Below, one piece after another: positions 31,950 to 42,718 of a DNA stretch of 64,000 nt; positions within the stretch are counted from its first letter, which is position 1, and each line of letters begins with the position of its first letter. Source of the DNA: Jonesiaceae bacterium BS-20 (GTDB lineage: Bacteria > Actinomycetota > Actinomycetes > Actinomycetales > Cellulomonadaceae). The notes beneath the pieces are model-generated. The model saw only the letters and a list, made by a program, of their open reading frames with translations. It ran no database searches and had not been told where the DNA came from. Location of the stretch: assembly GCA_039995105.1 (NCBI GenBank), contig CP146203.1, forward strand, positions 1,178,001-1,242,000. The letters run 5' to 3'. A program made the position numbers and the translations under genes.

Positions 31950-32875
31950 CGCAAACTCCGTCCGGTGAGGTCTAAGAACAGGTCTTCGAGCGTGCGCTTG
32001 CCCAAAGTTAACTGAGTAATGGTGAGTCCTTGGTCAGCGCACCACCGCGTCGTTTGAGCCAACAGTTCGGCATCAACCGCGCCGAAGATGCGGAATCTCC
32101 CGGGCCGAATAGTGCTCAATGTTGTGCCCGGAAAACGGGAGGTTAGAAACGCGGCAAAACCGCCGGCATCGAGAATCCCTGACGTTGCAAAAACCAGCGC
32201 TGGTGCGTCTCCCGCAACAAGCTCAATGGGAGAGCCTTGGGCGATCACTTGGCCGTGGTCGACCACAATAACGTTGTCGCTAAGGTGCTCGGCTTCGTCC
32301 ATCAGGTGCGTTGTCAGCACAATCGAGACGCCAGATTCCTTGAGTTCGTTAATCAGGTCCCAGACGGCATGCCGGCTCTGCGGGTCCATGCCCGCACTGG
32401 GCTCATCAAGGAACACCAACTCTGGCCGGCCCACAACAGCCGCAGCTAAGGCAAGCCGCTGGTGCTGACCACCAGACAGCCGCCGTATCTGGGTCTTAGC
32501 AAAGCTGTTCAGTCCAAGGCGCTCGGATAGTTCCTCAAGCGGCCATGGATTTTGGTAGAACTTAGACACGTGCGCCAGAACGTCCTTGGCCGCCACACTT
32601 GATGGCAGGCCACCGTCTTGCAGCATGACACCAACACGGGCGCGCAACTGGTTGCCTTGGGTTTGTGGGTCGAGCCCAAGGACTCGAATCGTGCCGCTAT
32701 CGGGTACCCGCAGGCCCTCGCAACATTCAATGGTGGTGGTTTTGCCAGCACCATTAGGGCCGAGGACGGAGGTGAGCTCGCCGGCCCGGGCAACGAGACT
32801 TAAATCCCGGACGACCTGCTTAGACCCGTATGACTTCACCAGATTCTTAATCTGGACCGCATATTTAGTGGACAC
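31946..32875 (-). CDS. ABC-2 type exporter ATP-binding protein
   Basis: The 309-residue ATPase shows Walker A GPNGAGKTT, signature RLSGGQHQRLALAAAVVG, Walker B LVFLDEPSAGMDPQS and switch VLTTHLMDEAEHLSD, followed by the ~80-residue C-terminal part typical of DrrA-like subunits (FRIFGAVDAELLAQTTRWC). The start is taken at GTG 32875, giving VSTKYAVQIKNLVKSYG; the frame extends 75 nt upstream without features. It is divergent from sufR, with the control region at 32876-33108 between them. Confidence 0.88.
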   Translation of the reverse strand: MSTKYAVQIKNLVKSYGSKQVVRDLSLVARAGELTSVLGPNGAGKTTTIECCEGLRVPDSGTIRVLGLDPQTQGNQLRARVGVMLQDGGLPSSVAAKDVLAHVSKFYQNPWPLEELSERLGLNSFAKTQIRRLSGGQHQRLALAAAVVGRPELVFLDEPSAGMDPQSRHAVWDLINELKESGVSIVLTTHLMDEAEHLSDNVIVVDHGQVIAQGSPIELVAGDAPALVFATSGILDAGGFAAFLTSRFPGTTLSTIRPGRFRIFGAVDAELLAQTTRWCADQGLTITQLTLGKRTLEDLFLDLTGRSLR

Positions 32876-33108
32876 AACTACAGAGTCTAGAAGCAAAGTG
32901 GGCTTAAAAGTTAGGCGGACCACCGCATACGTGGTGAGTATCACCGTCAAAAACGCCCCAACTGAGGGTTGCCTTGCTTGCGGTAAACGAATTAGGGAAC
33001 AAAGATGTTACTTAATGTTGTTGTAACTAGGTAGAGCCATGCCCGCAGAACAATTTGGGTATGGAATTACTCGCCCACAAACTCTTGACGAAGGCAGGTG
33101 GAACCCAT

Positions 33109-33906
33109 ATGACAGGTGCGCGGCACAATTCCCGACTAGCTGGCATAGCTGGAACTACGCAACCGGACGCGGGGTCTGCAGGCTTGGTTGCAGCGGGTGT
33201 ACGTCCCTCAGAGGCGGGACCTGATGAGGAATCAACGCGCGAACGCGTGCTGAACCTGATCATTAGCGACGGACCCATTAGCGCGGCAGAATTAGCCAAG
33301 GTAATGGGACTGACAGCAGCGGGAGTGCGCAGGCACTTCACGTTCCTCGAAGAGAACGGCCAGATCGAGGTCTTCACAGACGCTCGTCCGGCAGGTGCTC
33401 GAGGCAGGCCATCACGTAAGTATGTGGCAACTTCCGATGCCCACGGCCAGATTAGCGGCGCATACGCCGGAATCGCTACCGAGGTTCTAGAGTTCCTAGA
33501 ACAGGTAGCAGGGCCACAGGCAGTTGAAGATTTTGCTACAGCCAGACTTTCCGCGATGGCGGCACGCTACGAGCCATTCATTACCGCAAGTGATCCAGCC
33601 GAGAGGGTGGAACAACTTGCCCAACAACTTAGCAACGATGGATTTGCGGCCAGTGTTCGGCCAGTTGAAGGCATTCCAATGCTCCAGCTGTGCCAAGGCC
33701 AATGTCCCGTGCAGCATGTTGCGACACAGTTCCCGCAATTGTGTGATGCGGAGTCCAAGGTGTTCTCAGAACTTCTTGGGGTCCACACGCAACGCCTAGT
33801 GACCCTCGCCGGGGGAGGACACGTTTGCACTACCAATGTCCCCGTGCACAACCTCGAAGGTCAACTTGACCGTCCGTCTAAACGGAACGTGGAAGGAAAA
33901 AAATGA
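33109..33906 (+). CDS. sufR: SufR-type iron-sulfur regulator of the suf operon
   Basis: The ~265-residue protein has an ArsR/DeoR-like winged helix ([41 protein letters not shown]) followed by an effector domain. The C-terminal part holds four Cys: two in [11 protein letters not shown], one in FPQLCDAES and one in GGHVCTTN, the expected Fe-S ligands. In mycobacteria and cyanobacteria SufR represses suf genes when its cluster is intact. ATG at 33109 is preceded by AGGTGG; starts at 33055 (TTG) or 33061 (ATG) are possible. Its stop overlaps sufB by 4 nt. Confidence 0.9.
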   Translation: MTGARHNSRLAGIAGTTQPDAGSAGLVAAGVRPSEAGPDEESTRERVLNLIISDGPISAAELAKVMGLTAAGVRRHFTFLEENGQIEVFTDARPAGARGRPSRKYVATSDAHGQISGAYAGIATEVLEFLEQVAGPQAVEDFATARLSAMAARYEPFITASDPAERVEQLAQQLSNDGFAASVRPVEGIPMLQLCQGQCPVQHVATQFPQLCDAESKVFSELLGVHTQRLVTLAGGGHVCTTNVPVHNLEGQLDRPSKRNVEGKK

Positions 33907-35351
33907 GCGCCCCCACGCAGGAACCAACCAACGCGGTAGAGCCTCAGTCCGACGAAGAGATCATTGCATCTATCGGCGCGTATGAATACGGCTGGCATGA
34001 CTCGGACGCGGCTGGAGAACTCGCTAAGCGAGGTCTGAGCGAAGACGTAGTTCGCAATATTTCAAAACTCAAAGATGAACCGGAATGGATGCTGAACCAG
34101 CGCCTCAAGGCCCTGAAGCTGTTCCGCAAGAAGCCAATGCCTAGCTGGGGTGCTGACCTCTCTGACATTGACTTTGACAACATCAAATACTTTGTTCGCT
34201 CGACCGAGCGCCAAGTGACCTCATGGGAAGACCTCCCAGAGGACATCAAGACGACATACGACCGCTTGGGTATCCCTGACGCCGAGAAGCAGCGCCTTGT
34301 TGCTGGTGTAGCGGCTCAGTATGAGTCCGAGGTTGTTTACCACCAGATCCGTGAGGACCTGGAGGAGCAGGGTGTTATCTTCGTTGACACCGACACCGGT
34401 CTGCGCGAGTACCCAGAGATCTTCCAGCAGTACTTCGGTTCTGTTATTCCGTCCGGTGACAACAAGTTTGCCGCACTGAACTCAGCAACCTGGTCCGGTG
34501 GATCATTCGTTTACGTCCCACCGGGCGTTCACGTTGAGATCCCACTGCAGGCTTACTTCCGGATTAACACCGAGAACATGGGCCAGTTTGAGCGCACGCT
34601 CATCATCGCTGATGAAGGCTCATACGTGCACTACGTTGAGGGTTGCACGGCTCCGATCTACCAGTCGGACTCACTGCACTCAGCAGTTGTCGAGATCATT
34701 GTGAAGAAGAACGCTCGCGTTCGCTACACCACGATCCAGAACTGGTCGAACAACGTGTACAACCTGGTCACCAAGCGCGCCACGGCCGCTGAGGGAGCGA
34801 CCATGGAATGGGTCGATGGCAACATCGGTTCCAAGGTCACCATGAAGTACCCGGCTATCTACCTCATGGGCGAGCACGCTCACGGTGAAACCCTGTCCAT
34901 CGCATTTGCGGGCACGGGTCAGCACCAGGAGACCGGCGCAAAGATGGTGCACGCTGCACCGCACACCACCAGCTCGATCGTTTCGAAGTCTGTAGCTCGC
35001 GGCGGTGGACGTACGTCTTACCGTGGTCTTGTCCAGGTACTTGAGGGTGCTGAGCACTCGGCATCGAACGTCCTTTGTGACGCGCTGCTGGTTGACCAGA
35101 TCTCCCGCTCGGACACCTACCCGTACGTCGACGTCCGCGAGGATGACGTGCAGATGGGCCACGAGGCAACTGTTTCCCGCGTGAGCGAAGAGCAGCTGTT
35201 CTACCTCATGTCCCGTGGTATGGAAGAAACCGAAGCCATGGCCATGATCGTCCGCGGCTTTGTTGAGCCAATTGCGCGTCACCTGCCAATGGAATACGCG
35301 CTCGAGCTTAACCGCCTTATCGAGCTTCAAATGGAAGGATCTGTTGGCTAA
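33903..35351 (+). CDS. sufB: Fe-S cluster assembly scaffold SufB
   Basis: This 482-residue scaffold protein of the SufBCD complex shows [18 protein letters not shown] near the start, [28 protein letters not shown], and [18 protein letters not shown], with [30 protein letters not shown] at the C-terminal core shared with SufD. The length is that of an intein-free SufB, unlike the M. tuberculosis protein. It overlaps sufR (ATGA) and sufD (1 nt, TAATG). Confidence 0.97.
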   Translation: MSAPTQEPTNAVEPQSDEEIIASIGAYEYGWHDSDAAGELAKRGLSEDVVRNISKLKDEPEWMLNQRLKALKLFRKKPMPSWGADLSDIDFDNIKYFVRSTERQVTSWEDLPEDIKTTYDRLGIPDAEKQRLVAGVAAQYESEVVYHQIREDLEEQGVIFVDTDTGLREYPEIFQQYFGSVIPSGDNKFAALNSATWSGGSFVYVPPGVHVEIPLQAYFRINTENMGQFERTLIIADEGSYVHYVEGCTAPIYQSDSLHSAVVEIIVKKNARVRYTTIQNWSNNVYNLVTKRATAAEGATMEWVDGNIGSKVTMKYPAIYLMGEHAHGETLSIAFAGTGQHQETGAKMVHAAPHTTSSIVSKSVARGGGRTSYRGLVQVLEGAEHSASNVLCDALLVDQISRSDTYPYVDVREDDVQMGHEATVSRVSEEQLFYLMSRGMEETEAMAMIVRGFVEPIARHLPMEYALELNRLIELQMEGSVG

Positions 35352-36592
35352 TGACCGCCACTGTAACCAGCTCAGATGTTGAAAACCAGGGCCTGAGCAC
35401 CGACCACTCCAAGGCAACTGCTGATGGCGCCCACACCCACGGTGTACCTACCGTTGCGGGCTCACGCGCTGACCGTATTGCTTCGTTTGACCCCACGGTT
35501 ATCACCGTGCCAAACGGACGTGAAGAAGAGTGGCGTTTCTCCCCGGTAGCCAAGCTAGCTCCGTTGTTTGAAACCGACCTTGCCGCTGACGGCGTCACCA
35601 TTGCGGTAGACGCAGCGCCAGAGGTAACCGTTGAGACCGTTGACCGCACCGACGCTCGCCTTGGCAAGTCAGGTGTTCCAGGGGACCGCACCGCGGTTGC
35701 CGCATGGAACGCCTTTGACAAGGCAACCGTTTTGACCGTGCCGCGCAACGCAGTTGCGTCGAAGGAAACTTCGGTGCTGTTCACCGGTGCGTCGGACGCT
35801 CCTACGGCGTCACACCTTTTGATCGAGGCTGGAGAGAGCTCACAGGCACTCTTCATCATCGACCACACCGGTGACGCCCGTCTGAACCAAACGGTAGAGA
35901 TTATTGCTGGCGACAACGCCAACATCACCGTGGTTTCTGTTCAGGACTGGGACGAGAAGACGGTTCACGCCGCTTCACACCGCGTCCGTCTTGGCCGTGA
36001 CGCCCACGTTAAGCACGTAGTTGTCACCTTCGGTGGAGACGTTGTCCGGATTACCCCGGACGCCGAGTTCACCGGTGCGGGTGGAGACCTGGAAATGGTT
36101 GGACTGTACTTTGCAGACACCGGCCAGCACCAGGAACACCGCCTGTTCGTTGACCACGCGGTACCAAACTGTAAGTCACGTGTGACCTACAAGGGTGCCG
36201 TGCAGGGGCAGGACGCGCACGTTGTGTGGATCGGTGACGTTCTGATCCGTGCCAACGCATCCGGCACCGACACCTATGAGATGAACCGCAACCTCATCCT
36301 GACCGACGGTGGCCGCGCGGACTCCGTGCCAAACCTCGAGATCGAAACCGGTGAAATTGAAGGAGCGGGTCACGCTTCGACAACGGGCCGCTTTGACGAT
36401 GAGCAGCTGTTCTACCTGATGGCTCGTGGAATCTCTGAGGGAGAAGCGCGCCGCCTAGTGGTACGTGGGTTCTTTGCTGAACTTATTCAAGAAATTGGCG
36501 TACCTGCTGTTGAAGAACGCTTGATCAACTCGATTGACCGCGAGCTTGAGAAGTCCATGAGCGTTATTCAGGGCACCGGTCCTGCAGCATGA
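35351..36592 (+). CDS. sufD: Fe-S cluster assembly protein SufD
   Basis: This 413-residue partner of SufB carries the shared beta-helix and C-terminal core: DQLFYLMARG-type motif in FDDEQLFYLMARGISEGEARRLVVRGFF and the middle GLYFADTGQHQEHRLFVDHAVPNC. The first ~80 residues are variable and His/Asp-rich. It overlaps sufB by 1 nt and the Rieske gene by 4 nt. Confidence 0.95.
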   Translation: MTATVTSSDVENQGLSTDHSKATADGAHTHGVPTVAGSRADRIASFDPTVITVPNGREEEWRFSPVAKLAPLFETDLAADGVTIAVDAAPEVTVETVDRTDARLGKSGVPGDRTAVAAWNAFDKATVLTVPRNAVASKETSVLFTGASDAPTASHLLIEAGESSQALFIIDHTGDARLNQTVEIIAGDNANITVVSVQDWDEKTVHAASHRVRLGRDAHVKHVVVTFGGDVVRITPDAEFTGAGGDLEMVGLYFADTGQHQEHRLFVDHAVPNCKSRVTYKGAVQGQDAHVVWIGDVLIRANASGTDTYEMNRNLILTDGGRADSVPNLEIETGEIEGAGHASTTGRFDDEQLFYLMARGISEGEARRLVVRGFFAELIQEIGVPAVEERLINSIDRELEKSMSVIQGTGPAA

Positions 36593-36930
36593 CCGCCCAA
36601 GTAGCCTGCCTAGTCTCCGACGTTCCGGCAGGAACCGCACTGCGGGTTGAACTCGATGATGCAAACGGCAAAGAGATTGCAGTTGCCGTTGTTGCAGACG
36701 AGGACGGCGACATTTACGCCGTCTACGACGAGTGCTCCCACGGGGCTGTTCCCCTGTCCGACGGAGAAGTAGAAGGCTGCCTGATCGAGTGCTGGCTGCA
36801 CGGTTCGCAGTTTGACCTGCGCACCGGTATGCCATTGCAACTGCCTGCAACCCGTGCCGTGCCTGTATACCCAGTAACCATTGATGGCGACAACGTCCTT
36901 GTTGACGTAGACGCACCAAAATCTGTTTAA
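36589..36930 (+). CDS. Rieske-type [2Fe-2S] ferredoxin in the suf operon
   Basis: This 113-residue protein has one Rieske domain: Cys49-x-His51 in ECSHG and Cys68-x2-His71 in CWLHG, spaced as in small ferredoxin components of non-heme oxygenases. LHGSQFDLRTG is typical of that group. It lies between sufD (4-nt overlap) and sufC (13 nt), a placement also seen in other Actinobacteria, so it is probably an electron carrier or test substrate for cluster assembly rather than an oxygenase part. Confidence 0.92.
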   Translation: MTAQVACLVSDVPAGTALRVELDDANGKEIAVAVVADEDGDIYAVYDECSHGAVPLSDGEVEGCLIECWLHGSQFDLRTGMPLQLPATRAVPVYPVTIDGDNVLVDVDAPKSV

Positions 36931-36943
36931 GTAGGAGTAATCC

Positions 36944-37705
36944 ATGTCCAATCTTGTAATCAAAGACCTGCACGTCAGTGTCGACACCAAGGAAGGCGCC
37001 AAGCAGATCCTGCGCGGCGTTGACCTGACCATCAACTCCGGTGAGATCCACGCAATCATGGGCCCTAACGGTTCCGGTAAGTCCACCTTGGCTTACGCGC
37101 TTGCTGGTCACCCTAAGTACAACATCACCCAGGGTGAGGTCACCCTCGATGGTGAAGACGTACTGGCCATGTCCGTAGACGAGCGCGCTCGTGCGGGTCT
37201 CTTCTTGGCCATGCAGTACCCGGTTGAGGTTGCTGGAGTTTCGGTTTCGAACTTCCTGCGTACCGCTAAGACCGCCATTGACGGCAAGGCACCAGCCCTG
37301 CGTCACTGGGTCAAGGACATGAGCACCGCGATGGAGAAGCTCCGCATGGACAAGTCCTTCGCTGAGCGTTCCGTGAACGAGGGCTTCTCCGGTGGTGAGA
37401 AGAAGCGTCACGAGATCCTTCAGATGGAGCTCCTGCACCCTAAGTTTGCCATCCTGGATGAGACCGACTCCGGTCTTGACGTTGACGCTCTGCGTATTGT
37501 TTCAGAGGGCATCAACCGCGTTAAGGACAGCACCGAAGCGGGCATGCTCGTTATCACGCACTACACCCGTATTCTGCAGTACGTGAAGCCTGACTTTGTG
37601 CACGTATTTGTGAACGGACGTATTGCTGAAGAGGGCGGCCCAGAGTTGGCTGAGCGCCTTGAGGCTGAAGGTTACGACCGTTTCCTTGAGGAAGTACCTG
37701 CCTGA
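36944..37705 (+). CDS. sufC: SufC ATPase of the Fe-S assembly complex
   Basis: The 253-residue cytosolic ABC-type ATPase drives SufBD. It shows Walker A GPNGSGKST, the SufC-typical EVAGVSVSNFLRTAKTA, signature NEGFSGGEKKRHEILQM, Walker B FAILDETDSGLDVDAL, and the H-switch in VITHYTRILQYV. A GTAGGAG site precedes ATG. A stable hairpin and 144 nt separate it from sufS. Confidence 0.97.
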   Translation: MSNLVIKDLHVSVDTKEGAKQILRGVDLTINSGEIHAIMGPNGSGKSTLAYALAGHPKYNITQGEVTLDGEDVLAMSVDERARAGLFLAMQYPVEVAGVSVSNFLRTAKTAIDGKAPALRHWVKDMSTAMEKLRMDKSFAERSVNEGFSGGEKKRHEILQMELLHPKFAILDETDSGLDVDALRIVSEGINRVKDSTEAGMLVITHYTRILQYVKPDFVHVFVNGRIAEEGGPELAERLEAEGYDRFLEEVPA

Positions 37706-37743
37706 AATAGGTAGTCTTGGCCTGGTTTAGGCCGGGCATACTG

Positions 37744-37781
37744 GGTGGGGCGGCAACACCGTCATGGTTTGCCGCCCCACC
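37744..37781 (+). terminator. Hairpin between sufC and sufS (terminator or attenuator)
   Basis: GGTGGGGCGGCAA and TTGCCGCCCCACC form a perfect 13-bp GC-rich stem with a 12-nt loop 39 nt after sufC. There is no good T-run directly after it, so it may only reduce readthrough into sufS or protect the 3' end of the sufB-C mRNA. Confidence 0.6.
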
Positions 37782-37814
37782 TGCAGTAGCGTTTTACAAA
37801 TTTGTTTGATTATG

Positions 37815-39151
<1,337 letters not shown>

Positions 39152-39154
39152 GCG

Positions 39155-39178
39155 GTAGTTCGGGCCTAATCGAACTAC
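39155..39178 (+). promoter_or_regulatory. Inverted repeat before sufU
   Basis: GTAGTTCG, 8-nt spacer, CGAACTAC form a perfect 8-8-8 inverted repeat starting 3 nt after the sufS stop. It overlaps a TACAAT hexamer (39176-39181) that could be a -10 box. It shares GCGGTAGTTCGG with the palindrome before sufS. Confidence 0.55.
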
Positions 39179-39220
39179 AATGGAAATCTAGAGTTTGTTA
39201 CACATGCGGAAGGCAAGACG

Positions 39221-39730
39221 TTGAGCAACGCGATGGAGCAGCTGTACCAGCAGGTCATCTTGGACCACTCCAAGTGGCCCACCGGTAAGGGGCTGATTGA
39301 GCTTGACCCGGCACTGCCCGGTGGCGAATCCCACCAGGTGAATCCCACCTGCGGTGATGAGGTCACCATGCGGGTGAACCTGACTGGGGAGGGGGAGGAC
39401 CAGGTTGTTTCCTCCGTGACGTGGGATGGGCAGGGTTGTTCCATTTCCCAGGCTTCCATCTCCGTGCTCACGCAACTGGTAGTGGGCAAGAAGGTCAGCG
39501 AAGCCAACGAAGTTGCGGCTATTTTTAGGGATCTGATGAACACCCGCGGCAAGGGCTTTAGCGCGGATGATCCAGAATCCGAAGCCAAGGAAGACCGACT
39601 CGAGGACGCAACCGCGTTCACCGGAGTCTCCCAGTTCCCGGCGCGCATCAAGTGCGCATTGCTGGGCTGGTCGGCACTAAAAGATACTTTTGCACAATCA
39701 GGCGTAGTCAGCGAAAGCGCCTCAGCTTAA
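39221..39730 (+). CDS. sufU: SufU zinc-dependent sulfurtransferase
   Basis: The 169-residue protein has the IscU-like fold with the SufU pattern: Cys in NPTCGDE, Cys in GQGCSIS, a ~20-residue SufU insertion, and Cys in ARIKCALLGW; an Asp next to the first Cys is kept. It accepts persulfide sulfur from SufS. TTG 39221 is taken as start because GGAAGG lies 7-8 nt upstream; ATG 39233 is the alternative. Confidence 0.93.
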   Translation: MSNAMEQLYQQVILDHSKWPTGKGLIELDPALPGGESHQVNPTCGDEVTMRVNLTGEGEDQVVSSVTWDGQGCSISQASISVLTQLVVGKKVSEANEVAAIFRDLMNTRGKGFSADDPESEAKEDRLEDATAFTGVSQFPARIKCALLGWSALKDTFAQSGVVSESASA

Positions 39731-39741
39731 CCACATATGCA

Positions 39742-39758
39742 GTGAACCAGCGGTTCAC
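39742..39758 (+). promoter_or_regulatory. Palindrome before sufT
   Basis: GTGAACC, AGC, GGTTCAC is a perfect 7-3-7 inverted repeat 11 nt after sufU and 23 nt before the sufT ATG. It has the same geometry as the sufS palindrome but a different core. A regulatory site or an RNA hairpin is possible. Confidence 0.45.
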
Positions 39759-39781
39759 GTTACAAGATTGTAGGAGACGCC

Positions 39782-40117
39782 ATGAGTAGCGATACTGTCA
39801 GCGAAGAGCTGGTGAGCGTAGCGGACATTGAAGAAGCTATGCGGGACGTGATTGACCCGGAGCTGGGGATCAACATTGTTGACCTGGGTCTGGTGTACGG
39901 CATTGTTTTGGATGCGAACGGCCACGCTGTTTTGGACATGACCCTGACATCAGCGGCTTGCCCGTTGACCGACGTTATTGAAGACCAGACTGGTCAGGCT
40001 CTTGAGGGCCTGGTTGATGGTTTCCGGATCAACTGGGTTTGGATGCCACCATGGGGCCCAGAGCACATCACCCCTGACGGCCGCGACCAGTTGCGTGCCC
40101 TAGGCTTCAACGTTTAA
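39782..40117 (+). CDS. sufT: SufT-like MIP18/DUF59 Fe-S maturation protein
   Basis: The 111-residue protein is a single MIP18-family domain: IEEAMRDVIDPELGINIVDLGLVYGI and the reactive Cys in TSAACPLTDVIEDQ, then VWMPPWGPEHIT. SufT proteins help load Fe-S clusters onto target proteins under iron limitation. It closes the suf locus and is followed by a strong terminator. The ATG has TAGGAG upstream. Confidence 0.93.
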   Translation: MSSDTVSEELVSVADIEEAMRDVIDPELGINIVDLGLVYGIVLDANGHAVLDMTLTSAACPLTDVIEDQTGQALEGLVDGFRINWVWMPPWGPEHITPDGRDQLRALGFNV

Positions 40118-40162
40118 GCGCTGAGTCCAAACAAGACCAGACTTTTAGCAAAAACACAGTCA

Positions 40163-40210
40163 AAAGACCGCTGGGGTGTTCAACATTTGTTGAACACCCC
40201 AGCAGTCTTT
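40163..40210. terminator. Terminator between sufT and the convergent alcohol dehydrogenase
   Basis: GCTGGGGTGTTCAAC, loop ATTT, GTTGAACACCCCAGC make a perfect 15-bp stem, extended after one mismatch by AAAGAC/GTCTTT. With A-runs on the left and T-runs on the right it works in both directions. Confidence 0.93.
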
Positions 40211-40224
40211 GTGTCTACACCGGC

Positions 40225-41283
40225 TTAGGTCGCGGTGATCAGAATCTTGAGCGCCTTGGTCTCGGCAGCTCGCGCAAAGACATCATACGCTTCCATCATC
40301 TGGTCCAAGGTGAAGGTGTGGCTGACAAACTTCTCCGGTTGGATCTTGCCTTCCTCAACCATCTTGAGCAGCATTGGGGTGGTGTTGGAGTTGACCAGCC
40401 CCGTGGTGAGCACAATGTTTGAGATCCACAGCTCATGTATTGGCAATTCAACCGGGCCGCCGTGCACTCCGACGTTGGCGATGGTGCCACCGGGCCTGGT
40501 GACGTCAATACACATCTGGAACGTTGCCGGGATACCTACGGCTTCGATCGCGACGTCAACGCCCAGCCCGTCGGTCAACGCCATGACCTGCTCTTTCCAA
40601 TCGGCGTCTGATGAGACAACACCGTGGGTTGCCCCAAATGACTTGGCCTGCTCAACGCGGTTGGCATCAAGGTCAATGGCAATGACCTTGGATGGTCCGT
40701 ACAGCTGGGAGGTGATGATCGCGCCCAGTCCAACCGGACCGGTTCCAATAACTGCGACCACGTCACCGGGCTTGACCCGCCCGTACTGAACACCAATCTC
40801 ATGGCCCGTGGGCAAGATGTCTGAGAGCAAAATGCCCTTGGTGTCGGAGATGGACTCGGGTAGTTTGTGAATCGAGGTGTCCGCGTATGGGACCCGCACG
40901 TACTCGGCCTGGGTGCCGTTGATCAGGTGCCCAAAGATCCAGCCGATCCCTGAGGCGCCCTCGTCTGCTTGGCAGTGGGAGAACATGCCGGTCTTGCAGT
41001 AAATGCAGCGACCACACGCGGTGACCGCAGAAATAACAACGCGGTCCCCAACATCAAAGTTAGAAACCGCAGAACCTACCTCAACGACCTTGCCCACACC
41101 CTCGTGCCCAAGAATTGTTCCGGGCTTCACGGCCGGCACGTCACCCTTTAAGATGTGCAGGTCAGTGCCACAAATAGTGGTGGCGTCAATTTTTACAATG
41201 ACGTCCGTGGGATGGAGAATAGTTGGATTCGGAACTTCTTCCCAGACCTTGTTGCCAGGTCCGTGGTATACCAATGCCTTCAT
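40225..41283 (-). CDS. Zinc-dependent alcohol dehydrogenase family protein
   Basis: The 352-residue medium-chain dehydrogenase has catalytic-zinc residues in TICGTDLH and GHEGVG, the structural zinc loop with four Cys (CGRCIYCKTGMFSHC), and the NAD-binding VIGTGPVGLGA followed by the acidic AIDLDANR, favouring NAD. It resembles alcohol/butanediol or threonine dehydrogenase-like members, substrate not resolved. ATG 41283 (MKALVYHGPGN) is chosen because GAGGAT lies upstream; ATG 41298 is in frame too. It is monocistronic. Confidence 0.9.
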   Translation of the reverse strand: MKALVYHGPGNKVWEEVPNPTILHPTDVIVKIDATTICGTDLHILKGDVPAVKPGTILGHEGVGKVVEVGSAVSNFDVGDRVVISAVTACGRCIYCKTGMFSHCQADEGASGIGWIFGHLINGTQAEYVRVPYADTSIHKLPESISDTKGILLSDILPTGHEIGVQYGRVKPGDVVAVIGTGPVGLGAIITSQLYGPSKVIAIDLDANRVEQAKSFGATHGVVSSDADWKEQVMALTDGLGVDVAIEAVGIPATFQMCIDVTRPGGTIANVGVHGGPVELPIHELWISNIVLTTGLVNSNTTPMLLKMVEEGKIQPEKFVSHTFTLDQMMEAYDVFARAAETKALKILITAT

Positions 41284-41470
41284 GAAACACATCCTCATTA
41301 ATGGTTTTCACGCCCCCCAGAATTTGAGAGGCACCAGGGTAGCAAGCTCGCCAAAGACCCCGGTTTTCTGATGGTAACACCGTATTGTTACACAACTAAG
41401 GGACCCAAGTCCCTTGCCTAGTTGTGTCTGCACTGATCATTGCGTGTATCTTGAATCAATAATTTTAGGA

Positions 41471-42442
41471 CTACTGTAATTCGTCTAGGACGGCCCAGAA
41501 TGTCTTGCGCAGAGCCTTACGGACCTCGAACAGATCGGTGTCAGCCTCGCCAATAATCTGTGCGCAGTCCTTGAGTAGGACACGGTCAATGGCGGGGGCA
41601 AGCTGCGGCCGGTTAGCCAAGACGCTTTCGAGTTCTGTTTGGGTGGTGCTGGAGTACCAGGAGTGTGCCACGCGCTTGCCAATTTCCTCAGCGGACTCAA
41701 TCAGCGCCTGTAGTTCTGCGGCGGTGCCCTCATAACTGGATATGCCATCGGTGCTCGTAGTAAACACGACGTTTTTAACGGGTGCGGGTGGTTCAACCTC
41801 ATACCTATGGGCTGACATGATAGTTGGCTTTGGAATAGCCGAGCGTGGAAGTGATGGGACACTACCCGGTAAGGAAGCAGGGGAGGGCGTGCCTATCTTG
41901 AGGAAGGTTGTGTCCAACAGGGAATCTGGAATCTGCTCAATTGAATCTGCAGCCAGTGCGAGGTGCTCGGCCACTCCCTTGTACCCCAACCGGGCGGTAA
42001 TGTCCTTAATACCCAGGACCATGACCTTCATGCCCATCGCTTGGGCTTCTTCAACGGCCTCGGTTAAATCGTCATCACCTGAGATCAGGTAGGCGTGGGA
42101 AACCGCGCGAGTACGAGCCAGAGATACCAAGTCCAAGGCCAGACGCAAGTCCACGCCTTTTTGCTCTCCGTAGTAGTTGATCCGGCCCAGCCGAACCTTA
42201 ACCCCCGGAATTAAACCAATTTTCTTGTGCTCTTCGGTGAACAGCCCATCGCGTGAAGCGTCATACCAGTAGGTGCGCAAGACGGATTTGGAACTCAGCG
42301 ACTCAACGGTAGAAACCAAGCCTTCAATCAGCGTTTCGTACTGAACCGTAATGGCTGCCCGCAGCGTTGTACTCGCCGTCCGGTAGCCAGCAACCGCGTA
42401 CAGGAATCCAGCGTCTACAAGAATCACGGATTTAGGGCTCAT
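41471..42442 (-). CDS. NYN-domain (LabA/DUF88-like) putative ribonuclease
   Basis: The 323-residue protein begins with a PIN-like NYN domain: SVILVDAGFLYAVAGY with the first Asp, QKGVDLRLALDLVSLA and SGDDDLTEAVEEAQAMGMKVMVLG with the conserved acidic cluster, ending around residue 185. These acids bind a metal in the RNase-type fold. Residues 190-323 are a Pro/Ser linker plus a helical domain (VLANRPQLAPAIDRVLLKDC) I do not recognise. It is monocistronic beside a candidate defence island. Confidence 0.85.
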   Translation of the reverse strand: MSPKSVILVDAGFLYAVAGYRTASTTLRAAITVQYETLIEGLVSTVESLSSKSVLRTYWYDASRDGLFTEEHKKIGLIPGVKVRLGRINYYGEQKGVDLRLALDLVSLARTRAVSHAYLISGDDDLTEAVEEAQAMGMKVMVLGIKDITARLGYKGVAEHLALAADSIEQIPDSLLDTTFLKIGTPSPASLPGSVPSLPRSAIPKPTIMSAHRYEVEPPAPVKNVVFTTSTDGISSYEGTAAELQALIESAEEIGKRVAHSWYSSTTQTELESVLANRPQLAPAIDRVLLKDCAQIIGEADTDLFEVRKALRKTFWAVLDELQ

Positions 42443-42718
42443 ACTTGCCCATCTTAGACAACTCCCGAGCAAATCCAGCCCGCTTGACTAGGCGTTTCAG
42501 AATAGAAACCAAATTTTGTGGGACTAAAGGCTTTTATATCTTCTCCATCGCAGATTGGTCCTGATGATCGCGTTGAATGAAGACTCCTCAACACGCGTCT
42601 GGGGCTTTGCAACCGACCCTGGAAGTCTGATTAGCTAGCCCTGGTATTTGTTCTCCCCCGTAGAGACGTGGTGGACCAACTATTTTGCTGAAGTGATAGC
42701 CAGCGGCGAAGGGCCCTT

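Noticed and set aside
33903-35351. Intein in sufB as in M. tuberculosis
   Set aside because: Length of 482 residues and continuous family motifs leave no room for an intein.
36455-37438. 327-codon antisense ORF over sufD/sufC, and a 245-codon one over sufB at 34680-35417
   Set aside because: They mirror well-conserved suf coding sequence, with no start signals or recognisable domains.
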